Below, one piece after another: positions 1 to 6,666 of a stretch of 25,973 nucleotides of DNA. A model generated the notes under the pieces. It made no database searches. It was not told the DNA's origin and saw nothing but the letters and a program-made list of their open reading frames with translations. Every line of letters starts with the position of its first letter. Position 1 is the stretch's first letter. A program made the translations under genes and the position numbers. The stretch lies in the NCBI GenBank assembly GCA_003225595.1, contig QIAR01000114.1, positions 1 through 25,973 of the forward strand. The letters run 5' to 3'. The DNA comes from Acidobacteriota bacterium. Lineage in GTDB: Bacteria; Acidobacteriota; Terriglobia; Terriglobales; Acidobacteriaceae.

Positions 1-13
1 ATCGGCGTGGCTA

Positions 14-880
14 TCATTTTTTTCTTCGGGCGCACTTCTTCAGCTGGTGTGCGCGCTCGAATTCTATCGCCAGCTCGCGGGTGCTGAGGTTTTCGCGGGT
101 GTGAGCCAGGCGCTGCTCGAGTTTTAGCAGAGCTTTCTGTAGATTCTTCTTATTTGTGAGCGCAATGTCGTGCCACATCGAGTAAGGACTCGCCGAGATG
201 CGTGTCATCTCGCGCAGGGCGCGGCCACCGACATCAAGCAGCGGCGCTCCTTCGCCGAATTCATCCAGCAGCGAGGCCGCCAGGGCAGTCGAGATCATCT
301 GCGGTAGATGGCTGATCCAGGCGCAAAGATGATCGTGCTCCGCGGCATCCATGCTGGCGATCCGCGCTCCGATTCTTTCCACCCACTCAACAAACTCGCC
401 GCTCAGCCCGCCATAGATGTTCTGGCCGGGCAGCGGAGTGAAAAACCAGGTGGCGCCTAGAAACAAGTCAGGGTCGGCAAATTCCACGCCGGATTGTTCT
501 TTCCCGGACATCGGGTGCCCGGCGAGGAAGCGCCGGCCTGCATTCCTTCCCAAGATCGCCTCCGCGCGCGCCACAACATCGGCCTTGGTGCTGCCCACAT
601 CGGTAAGCAGAGTGCGCGCAGAAAGCACCGGGCCGATGCGTTCAATAAGATCAATAATGCTCCCCACGGGAGTCGCTAGTAGAACGAGCTGGCTGCCGCG
701 GATAGCGTCGGAGGGTCTTGTGCGTCCCTCATCAATCGCGCCTTTGTCACGGGCACGCTCCAGAACCGGCGCCCGATCGCAGCCTACAATGTGGCCCAAA
801 AAATGATGCTTCTTCAGGGCCATGGCGAAGGAACCGCCAATCAGGCCGGTGCCGATGATGGTGATCTGTCGAATGGGCAT
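14..880 (-). CDS. tyrA: Prephenate dehydrogenase (tyrosine biosynthesis)
   Basis: Converts prephenate to 4-hydroxyphenylpyruvate with NAD(P)+ in the cytosol, the committed step to tyrosine. The 288-aa protein opens with a Rossmann nucleotide-binding loop GTGLIGGS (residues 10-17). It then has DVGSTK (about 94-99) and the family signature HPMSGKE (122-128), whose His is the catalytic residue in characterised TyrA proteins. An all-helical dimerisation half follows. Length fits a monofunctional TyrA with no chorismate mutase or ACT domain. The ATG at 880 begins directly before the Rossmann strand; no good Shine-Dalgarno (SD) is visible upstream. The C-terminus is very basic (ends RRKK). The gene ends 13 bases from the left edge, so any downstream partner is outside the window. 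Confidence 0.93.
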   Translation of the reverse strand: MPIRQITIIGTGLIGGSFAMALKKHHFLGHIVGCDRAPVLERARDKGAIDEGRTRPSDAIRGSQLVLLATPVGSIIDLIERIGPVLSARTLLTDVGSTKADVVARAEAILGRNAGRRFLAGHPMSGKEQSGVEFADPDLFLGATWFFTPLPGQNIYGGLSGEFVEWVERIGARIASMDAAEHDHLCAWISHLPQMISTALAASLLDEFGEGAPLLDVGGRALREMTRISASPYSMWHDIALTNKKNLQKALLKLEQRLAHTRENLSTRELAIEFERAHQLKKCARRKK

Positions 881-1005
881 GGATTATTTGATCACCGAAA
901 CGCACGCAGACACAAAGAAGAACTGGAAATTGTTGACTGTTGATGGAGCGCCCTTCGCCGCCAAGATCGTACCAACACGAGAGCAAACATGACCGCCAGT
1001 CCGAA

Positions 1006-1129
1006 TGGCCCGCATTCAGGCGGGGACTGGCGACTAACCTGCACCGCCTGGGAGTGCAGGGCAAGATTTATTCAGGCGATCTTGCGTCACTCGAATGTGG
1101 CCGTCACGCAAGCCTGCTACATTAAGATT
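1006..1129 (+). pseudogene. Frameshifted C-terminal remnant of a tyrosine recombinase (integrase)
   Basis: Two overlapping frames read in succession give the end of a phage-type integrase. Frame one (1006 to about 1068) reads WPAFRRGLATNLHRLGV, matching the HxxR box region 'H-AFRRGLAT-L' with the box His replaced by Pro. From about 1070 the next frame reads IQAILRHSNVAVTQACYIK, holding the LRHSN box and the catalytic Tyr (codon at 1118). A one-base shift around 1066-1070 separates the halves. No catalytic-domain N-terminus is visible upstream and the frame after the Tyr is not integrase-like. It is therefore a dead fragment of about 40 codons. It lies 124 bp upstream of a tRNA-Arg gene, a common integration target. 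Confidence 0.7.
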
Positions 1130-1252
1130 GCGGGGCAAGATTCCGTGCGTGCAAAGCCTTGGTTCTATGCTCAACTTGTGCTCTGGGTTCGCCCGTTACC
1201 GCTGAGATGAAAATGGAGCAGCGTTGTAAAATCAGGGGGACACAAACAAACT

Positions 1253-1329
1253 GGGCGCGTAGCTCAAACGGATAGAGCATCGGATTTCTAATCCGACGGT
1301 TGCAGGTTCGATTCCTGCCGCGCCTACCA
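1253..1329 (+). tRNA. tRNA-Arg (anticodon UCU), CCA encoded
   Basis: A full cloverleaf folds from the sequence. The acceptor stem GGGCGCG pairs with CGCGCCU (one G-U), followed by U8-A9. The D stem is GCUC/GAGC, the anticodon stem UCGGA/UCCGA with loop UUUCUAA (anticodon UCU), and the T stem GCAGG/CCUGC with loop UUCGAUU. The discriminator is A and CCA is encoded. It should read AGA (and possibly AGG) codons. The stop codon of the convergent receiver gene begins two bases beyond the CCA. Confidence 0.97.
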
Positions 1330-1330
1330 G

Positions 1331-1912
1331 CTAAGCCGCTTTCAGCGCGCCGGGATTTTTCTTCGGCTCTTTTTCTGTATCAATACCAGATTCTTTTTCC
1401 GTGGCGGGAGCTACTGTCCCAGGGGTGAGTGTCCGATTCGCCTGACTCGGTGCCCCGGGAAGAGATTCCTGCTCTGTAACCGGAGACACCATCGCGGCGG
1501 AGATTGTCTCACCGCCCTGAATGGATGCACTCAAGAACGCTTGATGCTGGCTCACCGCCTCCACAGCGCTCACCAGATCCCTTCCCGCGTCCGATTTACA
1601 CAGGTAACCTCGTCCTCCGGCGTTCAAGGCTTCCTGCACGACTGTCCTTGAATCGTGGAAGCTGAGAAAAAGGATTTCGATACTGGGGGCAAGTTGGCGG
1701 ATAGTTCGCGCGGCTTCCAGGCCGTTCATTCTCGGCAAGTCTATATCCAGAATGACCACATCCGGTCGGAGTTCCGAGACCTTGATCACCGCTTCGGCTC
1801 CGTCCGATGCCTGTCCCACAACCAGCCACTCTGGCTGTTCCTGGAGTTTCGAACTCAACCCCCGCCTCACGGCGTCATTATCGTCCACCACGAGGATTCG
1901 AAGCACCGCCAT
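1331..1912 (-). CDS. Response-regulator receiver protein with disordered tail, no output domain
   Basis: A 193-aa protein with a NarL-type receiver (REC) domain at residues about 1-125. Acidic pocket D10/D11, phospho-acceptor D56 in VILDIDLPRMNG, S84 in place of the usual Thr/Ser switch residue, and K106 are all present. Phosphorylation by an unlinked histidine kinase is therefore expected. Instead of the usual LuxR-type helix-turn-helix, residues about 126-193 are a Ser/Pro/Glu/Thr-rich, probably disordered tail ending in PKKNPGALKAA. Output is thus likely by protein contact rather than DNA binding (inference). The start at 1912 is preferred over an upstream in-frame start at 1951: it has a GAGGA box 8 nt upstream and the REC fold begins at once. 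It ends one base past the convergent tRNA. Confidence 0.88.
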   Translation of the reverse strand: MAVLRILVVDDNDAVRRGLSSKLQEQPEWLVVGQASDGAEAVIKVSELRPDVVILDIDLPRMNGLEAARTIRQLAPSIEILFLSFHDSRTVVQEALNAGGRGYLCKSDAGRDLVSAVEAVSQHQAFLSASIQGGETISAAMVSPVTEQESLPGAPSQANRTLTPGTVAPATEKESGIDTEKEPKKNPGALKAA

Positions 1913-2461
1913 AGCGCAAATCCTCAGCCAGTCCGAAATTACGGGAGACAAGGGGCGCGCTTAGAAAAGCTACTTTGCTCAACGTGGCGAAAACGCCTTG
2001 TGGCCCAAGAAGCACCGATAGGTTCTGGGTTCCCGAAATGTATGCAGGACATTGGATGTAGGCATGGCCAAAAGGGCTGTCCGCAAAAAGTCATTGCTTG
2101 CACTCCGAACCCCAAAAATATCCTTCGGATTTCAGGTCGAATTCCCAATTGTGTTGAGGAGGGCGTGTGACCTCTCGTGGGAGTATTTGGCGGATCTGGT
2201 TACTCGGTTGGGTACTGTCGGGGTCGTCGATGGTCGGTGCCCAGTTCACGCACGTCGACTGGCTTCGTGCCGCGGATCGTCGATCACGATGGAATCGAGA
2301 ACAGGTTCGTGGGAAAGGCGTCGATGGTTTGGTACTGGTTCGGCGGAAAGTGGATCCAGCTTTCGGGCACGGACTGACGCTAGTGGTCGCAACAACCGCA
2401 CGACAGCGGCGCGTAAACCGCCGCAGTTCAGCGGCATAACATCTGGCGCCCGGCCGCTCTT
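1913..2461. other. Gene-poor spacer between two receiver genes
   Basis: About 550 bp with no convincing intact gene. Several overlapping frames of 60-137 codons exist on both strands, but none has a recognisable domain plus a ribosome site. The most coding-like piece is 2177-2377 on the plus strand (listed separately). No tRNA, terminator or clear palindrome was seen. Confidence 0.5.
2177..2377 (+). CDS. Possible small or degenerate coding segment, unknown function
   Basis: A 66-codon frame from a GTG at 2177 to a TGA at 2375-2377. Its second half (from about 2270) has strongly G/C-ending codons and a natural-looking composition, ending VWYWFGGKWIQLSGTD, rich in Trp/Tyr/Gly like the last strands of a beta protein. 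The first 25 residues look less natural, and no Shine-Dalgarno is visible before the GTG. I do not recognise the family. It may be the 3' end of a broken gene whose 5' part lies in another frame, or chance. Confidence 0.22.
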   Translation: MGVFGGSGYSVGYCRGRRWSVPSSRTSTGFVPRIVDHDGIENRFVGKASMVWYWFGGKWIQLSGTD

Positions 2462-2848
2462 CTAGGTTGCAAAGCAAAAGAAATCCTTGTTGCGAAGTAG
2501 AGCCTCCACTCCGCTGACCACCTGCAGAACGTTTGTCTTGGACACAGCGCCTCGAATTCCGACTCTGCGGGCGATCTCCACAAGTGGTTGCGAAAGGTAC
2601 ATCGTAAGAAGCAAAATCGGAACCTTGGGAAAGAGCCTTGAGATTTCGCTAGCTGCTTCGCAACCGTTCATCTCCGGCATAACGAAGTCGATAACGACGA
2701 GATCTGGCGTTAGTTGCCGGCTCTTCTGAACGGCATCGCGCCCGTTAACGGCTTCTCCACAGATCTCCCAGCCCGAATGGGATTCGAGCAGGTTGCGGAG
2801 TCCCTGTCGTATAGGGGGACTGTCATCGGCAATCAGAATGCGAGTCAT
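2462..2848 (-). CDS. Single-domain response regulator (stand-alone REC)
   Basis: A 128-aa CheY-like protein consisting only of a receiver domain. Acidic pair D8/D9, phospho-acceptor D54 in VVIDFVMPEMNG, T82 and K104 are all intact, so it should be phosphorylatable. There is no output domain; the protein ends at RNKDFFCFAT just after the last REC helix. The ATG at 2848 is chosen over a longer frame (to 2989) because GAGG sits 5 nt upstream and the REC fold begins immediately. It is read in the same direction as the receiver gene ending at 1331, about 550 bp upstream of it. No histidine kinase is encoded in the window, so its partner is unknown. Two GTCAC...GTGAC palindromes lie in its upstream region. 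Confidence 0.88.
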   Translation of the reverse strand: MTRILIADDSPPIRQGLRNLLESHSGWEICGEAVNGRDAVQKSRQLTPDLVVIDFVMPEMNGCEAASEISRLFPKVPILLLTMYLSQPLVEIARRVGIRGAVSKTNVLQVVSGVEALLRNKDFFCFAT

Positions 2849-2982
2849 GAGTACCTCGATTCGACTCAGCGAATTCACCGGGGCGCTGGCGCGAGGTATC
2901 AGTCGTGGGCGAGAGGTGAATGGGAACCACTCGGAGACAAGCCGATAACAACACCGTAAAGGCGGCGTCCGGCCGCAAGGAG

Positions 2983-3002
2983 TTGTCACGCCCCGGTGAC
3001 AA
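2983..3002. promoter_or_regulatory. Perfect inverted repeat TTGTCAC-N6-GTGACAA
   Basis: Seven-base arms TTGTCAC / GTGACAA around GCCCCG, about 135 bp upstream of the stand-alone receiver gene start at 2848. Its core GTCAC/GTGAC recurs at 3099-3113. The form suits a dimeric regulator's operator; the hairpin reading (GC loop, no T-run) is weaker. Confidence 0.4.
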
Positions 3003-3098
3003 CCATTACTACGCTGACACTAATGGTGATTAGGGTCAATACAGTGATTGCCCTAGAGAGGTTGGCTTGATCTGATAGGGTAATGCCCGGCGGAAACC

Positions 3099-3113
3099 GT
3101 CACAATTCGTGAC
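3099..3113. promoter_or_regulatory. Second inverted repeat GTCAC-N5-GTGAC
   Basis: Arms GTCAC / GTGAC around AATTC, followed by AA as in the first copy, so the right half GTGACAA is shared. It lies about 114 bp from the first copy, centre to centre. Possibly a second operator of the same regulator. Confidence 0.35.
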
Positions 3114-3491
3114 AACTCCTTCATTTCAATAGCGGAACGGTGCTCAGGCGGGACAGAAGAGCATCTGGGGCCAAACACTGTCGGGAGAGTCATCGAGGCG
3201 CCAGTACAGACGAACTGCAGGCGATAGATAATTCTTTGCAAAACCCGCATCTCCACAAAATCAAGTTGATGCCGCGACGTTATGGGCCGCAGCACCACAC
3301 CTGCGGGGAGGTGCTTCTTTCGGAAGATGGAGCAAAGCGAACGCCACGAGCGCACCCACTGTAGTCGAGCCGTCTCTCCACTAGAGATAAGGTTTCTGGA
3401 GAGGAGCCAACCTTGGCGCGCTGGCTGCATCCAAATGACGCTGGACCGCCGTCGTAGGTTTGCCAGCCTTCTTTCTTGAACCTGACTTACG

Positions 3492-3665
3492 ATGGCGGCT
3501 CAGTCCAGCATCCAGACGCCGACCTCGTTCTTGAATCTCACAGTTAAGTTGGCTTTCAAGGAATCGCTAGCCAAGGACCGCGCGATCAGTAGGCGAGACT
3601 GGTCGCCTCAGGGTTCTACGCGGCAGTCTCTTGATTCACAAAAGAAGGTTTCCTGCCCGCTGTAG
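3492..3665 (+). CDS. Possible 57-aa ORF, unknown function
   Basis: ATG at 3492 to TAG at 3663-3665. The first 45 codons mostly end in G or C, as in neighbouring real genes, with a helix-like segment LNLTVKLAFKESLAKDRAIS. There is no visible Shine-Dalgarno before the ATG and no known motif. It could be a true small protein, the remains of one, or chance. Confidence 0.22.
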   Translation: MAAQSSIQTPTSFLNLTVKLAFKESLAKDRAISRRDWSPQGSTRQSLDSQKKVSCPL

Positions 3666-3968
3666 GACTTCGACTGCCGGCACCCAACTACCGGCAGATC
3701 GCGGGTAAATACAGTGAATACTGTAGGTTCGCCGAAAGCAACTTCGCTGTGGGGCTTCCAGCACAGCGTGGGACCGTCCCGACCGACGGCAAGGGTGCCC
3801 AGCTCACAGTGAATCGCCTGGAACTTATTCTCATTTTATTAACAGAAATGGTATATCGTGCTTCTTCACATAGAGTACGACAGGCCCAACCGGTGCATGC
3901 AGGTCAAATCAGCACTGTGCTCGTCGCTATCTTTCTCGCGCGGGCGACAGCAGAAGGGAGAGTGGCAA

Positions 3969-4181
3969 ATGATCGAGCAGCTGCAAGACTGGATAGAGAA
4001 GTACAGAGCCGCTCTTCTGGAGACACGCCCAGACAAGCTATCGGAGCGTATCCAAGAAGCTAGTATGGCGATTAAAGTGCGGGAACGGGAGTTGCAGACG
4101 AAGACGGTCAACGCCGCTGATTGGCAGGTCCTCGAAGATGCCCGCAACACTTTGAACGTCCTCCGCAGAAACGACGGGTGA
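3969..4181 (+). CDS. Small helical protein of unknown function (70 aa)
   Basis: A 70-residue charged protein predicted to be two or three amphipathic helices (about residues 2-20, 22-44 and 50-66), with no Cys, signal or membrane segment. The start at 3969 is chosen because AGGGAG lies 8 nt upstream and because the 37 residues that a longer frame would add (from 3858) are low-quality. The pattern (helix with W/Y, then a DKL-E turn, then a charged helix rich in R/E) loosely resembles the 56-aa product at 10939-11109. It stands alone between a gene-poor region and the convergent ferredoxin gene. Function unknown. Confidence 0.6.
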   Translation: MIEQLQDWIEKYRAALLETRPDKLSERIQEASMAIKVRERELQTKTVNAADWQVLEDARNTLNVLRRNDG

Positions 4182-4278
4182 ACTAACAGCAGTCGAAAGG
4201 TAATCTCATCACGAGTGCCGCTGACAGCGTAGAGGGCAGAAGTTCGGATTCGTGTGTTTCAAGAAGCTACCTGAATTG

Positions 4279-4665
4279 TTATTTGCCGCGCAGAGCGGGA
4301 GCCGGCAATAAAGGCCGGGGCTTGTGCTCGCAATTGGGAGTGTTGATGCAGGAATCGGACAGCATCAGGCGCTCGACGGGTTTGCCGCTAATTATGTGCG
4401 AGTCGATGATCTCGTCCACATCGGCGGCCGCTACGCCGCCATACCAGATGGCATCGGGGTAGACGACCAGGTTGGGTCCGTGCTCGCACTGGTCGAGGCA
4501 GCCTGATTGGTTCGCGCGCACTTTCCCCTTCAGGCCACGCTCGGCCAATTTCTGCTTAAAAAGCTTCTGGAGGCCGGCTGCTCCGCCGGGATCACAGCAG
4601 CCGCGGGGATGTCCCACTGGCCGTTGATTGCCGCAGATAAAGATGTGTTTCTCAAACTTCGCCAT
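4279..4665 (-). CDS. Thioredoxin-like [2Fe-2S] ferredoxin domain protein
   Basis: A 128-aa protein of the (2Fe-2S) ferredoxin family with the thioredoxin-like fold, related to the 25-kDa/NuoE-type domain. HIFICGNQ starts the first strand. Cys residues at 11, 23/24, 56 and 60 (C56LDQC60) match the four cluster ligands, and the doublet C23-C24 leaves one extra. The GxxVxxNxSGCLxxCExGPxxVVYPxxxWY signature at residues 47-75 is well kept. It likely carries electrons in the cytosol; the partner is not known. Residues 105-128 form an extra tail with Cys at 106 and 112. The start at 4665 is chosen because the fold begins there and the longer frame overlaps the divergent gene at 4775. The SD is weak. 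Confidence 0.85.
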   Translation of the reverse strand: MAKFEKHIFICGNQRPVGHPRGCCDPGGAAGLQKLFKQKLAERGLKGKVRANQSGCLDQCEHGPNLVVYPDAIWYGGVAAADVDEIIDSHIISGKPVERLMLSDSCINTPNCEHKPRPLLPAPALRGK

Positions 4666-4774
4666 CCAGACAATGTACAAGATTTGGAGCTTTTGGGCGG
4701 AGAATGCAAAGCTGCTGGGTTCGTGGCCGCGCAATTTAGAACCATCGGCATCCAGTCTGGAATAACATGAGGAC

Positions 4775-5695
4775 ATGAGCACTCACGCATACCGAACAGA
4801 GCGAGACCACTGGCCTCTATTGCCACTAGAGGAATGGGAGGAGACCTATCACACGCTTCACATGTGGACGCAAATTGCGGGTAAAGTTCGACTCGCGCTC
4901 AGTCCGCTGATGAATCACTGGTGGGAGGTTCCGCTCTATGTCAACGCTCTTGGATTGACGACTTCTCCCATCCCGTATCGGGGAGAAATTTTCGAGATTC
5001 AGTTTGATTTCGTCCATCATCAGCTCATCATCCAGACCAGTCAAGGCTTAAGCACGACGATCGCTTTGGAGCCGCGTTCCGTCGCTGACTTTTACAGGGA
5101 GTTCATGGCGGCCTTGCGCTCGCTCGACATCGCGGTGAAGATCTGGACCTCGCCGGTCGAGGTTCCCAACCCGATTCCTTTCGAACAGGATTCAGAGCAT
5201 GCCTCCTATGATGCTGACTCGGTAAATCGTTTCTGGCGAATTCTTGTTTTGGCGGACACGATATTTAAAGAATTCCGGTCTTCCTTTCTGGGTAAGAGCA
5301 GCCCGGTTCATTTCTTCTGGGGCAGCTTCGATCTTGCCGTAACCCGTTTTTCAGGACGCCGTGCACCGGAACGCGACGGGGCGGACCCAATTACGCGGGA
5401 AGCGTATTCGCATGAGGTAATCAGTGCGGGATTTTGGCCAGGCAGTGGCGACATCCGTGGGGCAGCTTTCTATTGTTATAGCGCGCCAGAGCCATCAGGA
5501 CTTGCTCAGTATCCTATTCGTCCTGCAGGTGCTTTTTATCATCCAGGATTGCGTGAGTTTCTTCTGATGTACGACGACGTTCGCAGTGCTTCCTCGCCCA
5601 AGGCGGCGCTACTCGATTTCCTGCAAAGCACCTACGAGGCAGGCGCTAGCCTCGCGAAATGGGATCGGCGGGAGCTGGAACGGCCGCCTGCTTAA
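4775..5695 (+). CDS. DUF5996 family protein
   Basis: A 306-aa soluble protein recognised as DUF5996 (uncharacterised; no established reaction). Typical pieces are LPLEEWEETYHTLHMWTQI near the N-terminus, HWWEVPLYV, the strand FDFVHHQLII, then PSPVHFFWGSFDLAVTRFSGR-like sequence (visible as PVHFFWGSFDLAVTRFSG at about residues 182-199). It ends with EFLLMYDDVR and a helix 'LLDFLQSTYEAGA'. His and Trp are unusually frequent, which hints at a ligand or metal site, but that is only inference. It is divergent from the ferredoxin gene, with 109 bp between the starts, so shared regulation is possible. Confidence 0.85.
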   Translation: MSTHAYRTERDHWPLLPLEEWEETYHTLHMWTQIAGKVRLALSPLMNHWWEVPLYVNALGLTTSPIPYRGEIFEIQFDFVHHQLIIQTSQGLSTTIALEPRSVADFYREFMAALRSLDIAVKIWTSPVEVPNPIPFEQDSEHASYDADSVNRFWRILVLADTIFKEFRSSFLGKSSPVHFFWGSFDLAVTRFSGRRAPERDGADPITREAYSHEVISAGFWPGSGDIRGAAFYCYSAPEPSGLAQYPIRPAGAFYHPGLREFLLMYDDVRSASSPKAALLDFLQSTYEAGASLAKWDRRELERPPA

Positions 5696-5723
5696 CCCCG
5701 GGGCATAATTGTCGATGCGGGGC

Positions 5724-5969
5724 TCAGTCCATCAGCGGCACCATCGGCTTTTCACCTTGACAGAATGTAGCCACTCTCCGCAGGCCGCCTCGTCGCTCGC
5801 CCACCAACAACACTGGGCCATAACAGTAGACGGCGTGCCCAGTAGCCGCGAAGTACCAGCGCCCGCCTTTGCGGGTAACCTGGCTGATGTGGTCATTGGG
5901 TGCACGCGGAGGCGGCGTCAGCTTCGGAAGGGGTAAGCACAATAGCAAGGCTAGGGTCAGAGCCTTCAT
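5724..5969 (-). CDS. Small secreted protein, unknown function (81 aa)
   Basis: Starts MKALTLALLLCLPLP, a short hydrophobic signal-like segment (residues 1-16), then a Pro-rich stretch and a compact region with RKGGRWYFAATGHAVYCYGP. AGGA lies 6 nt upstream of the ATG at 5969. Two Cys (49 and 70) outside the signal could form a disulphide after export. It is the downstream gene of a tandem pair with the 139-aa membrane protein (32 bp apart). No family recognised. Confidence 0.6.
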   Translation of the reverse strand: MKALTLALLLCLPLPKLTPPPRAPNDHISQVTRKGGRWYFAATGHAVYCYGPVLLVGERRGGLRRVATFCQGEKPMVPLMD

Positions 5970-6001
5970 GGGGGATCCTACGCGGACTGAAAGCTTAAAT
6001 T

Positions 6002-6421
6002 CTAAATAGTGATCAGAGCTCTGCGCTCGTCGTTCGTGTCCGAAGTTGGTTTCGGCGGCTTCTGAGGCGCCGATCTATGGGTCTTGCCTCCTCCATTGCG
6101 CTTGCTGTTGGCGTTGTCTCCCGGAGTCACCGGCGACGCAGGAGACTGCGAGTGAGATTGAGCATCATTTTTTTGCCTGTTTATTCTGACCCTCATGGCG
6201 GAAAGTTCAATGCTGTCTCCGAATAGCTGCCGTAGCAGTCCGCGCTGCACCTGAATCGTCTCGTTTTGTTCGACGACCAGCAGCGTCAGCAGACCGTAGG
6301 AGATCAGGAACAGAAGCGTAAGGAGCGGAAGCATGCTGCGCTTCGGCTTAGGTAGGGCATTCGCGTCACCGAACACGGTCGTCAAGTTGGCCCCCGAAGG
6401 TTGCCCCGACGCAGCAGGCAC
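6002..6421 (-). CDS. Single-pass membrane protein, unknown function (139 aa)
   Basis: Residues 1-29 are a Pro-containing cytoplasmic segment. Residues about 30-50 (MLPLLTLLFLISYGLLTLLVV) form one membrane helix. A likely amphipathic or coiled segment follows (about 51-82, EQNETIQVQRGLLRQLFGDS), then a Ser/Pro/Asn/Lys-rich disordered tail. The start at GTG 6421 lacks a clear Shine-Dalgarno. An internal ATG at 6334, right before the membrane helix, is an alternative and would give about 110 aa. Similar short 'LPLLT.LFL.SYGL.TLLVVEQ' proteins are familiar to me from acidobacterial genomes, but I know of no function. It lies directly upstream of the 81-aa secreted protein gene. Confidence 0.65.
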   Translation of the reverse strand: MPAASGQPSGANLTTVFGDANALPKPKRSMLPLLTLLFLISYGLLTLLVVEQNETIQVQRGLLRQLFGDSIELSAMRVRINRQKNDAQSHSQSPASPVTPGDNANSKRNGGGKTHRSAPQKPPKPTSDTNDERRALITI

Positions 6422-6522
6422 AATGGCGATTGCAGCTTGGGAACCAAAGGAGGCAGCGTGTGTAATTCGTTGCAGTGTTTCGAGTTCGGCGTTATTCGCT
6501 GTATCCGCTTGAGCGAGAACAC

Positions 6523-6577
6523 GTGCAACTCATTGCACATTCAATGCAGGCAATCAGTAACCAATATACGTGTTACT
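6523..6577. promoter_or_regulatory. Two palindromes in the upstream region of the 139-aa membrane protein gene
   Basis: GTGCAA-CTCA-TTGCAC at 6523-6538 (six-base arms) and AGTAAC-N10-GTTACT at 6556-6577 (six-base arms), in a locally AT-rich stretch about 100-155 bp upstream of the GTG at 6421. This is the only long spacer available for that gene's promoter. Operator function is inferred only from form and place. Confidence 0.3.
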
Positions 6578-6666
6578 AAATATTTGTTACCAACTGGTAG
6601 GTGGCTTCCTTCACTTCCCCGTCCAGCGCGGCAGAGCTTACGGGAAGCAGAAATGTGCGGGTGAGA

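Larger units (their letters stand above)
2849..3968. other. Long gene-poor region
   Basis: About 1.1 kb without a convincing gene. It holds two related inverted repeats (2983-3002 and 3099-3113), a possible 57-codon frame (3492-3665) and a locally AT-rich patch (about 3826-3860) just before the small gene at 3969, which could carry its promoter. A 125-codon minus-strand frame (3053-3430) has no domain or ribosome site and was not accepted. Confidence 0.5.

Noticed and set aside
3053..3430. 125-codon minus-strand ORF
   Set aside because: No recognisable domain, no Shine-Dalgarno, and unnatural composition with many Arg/Ser.
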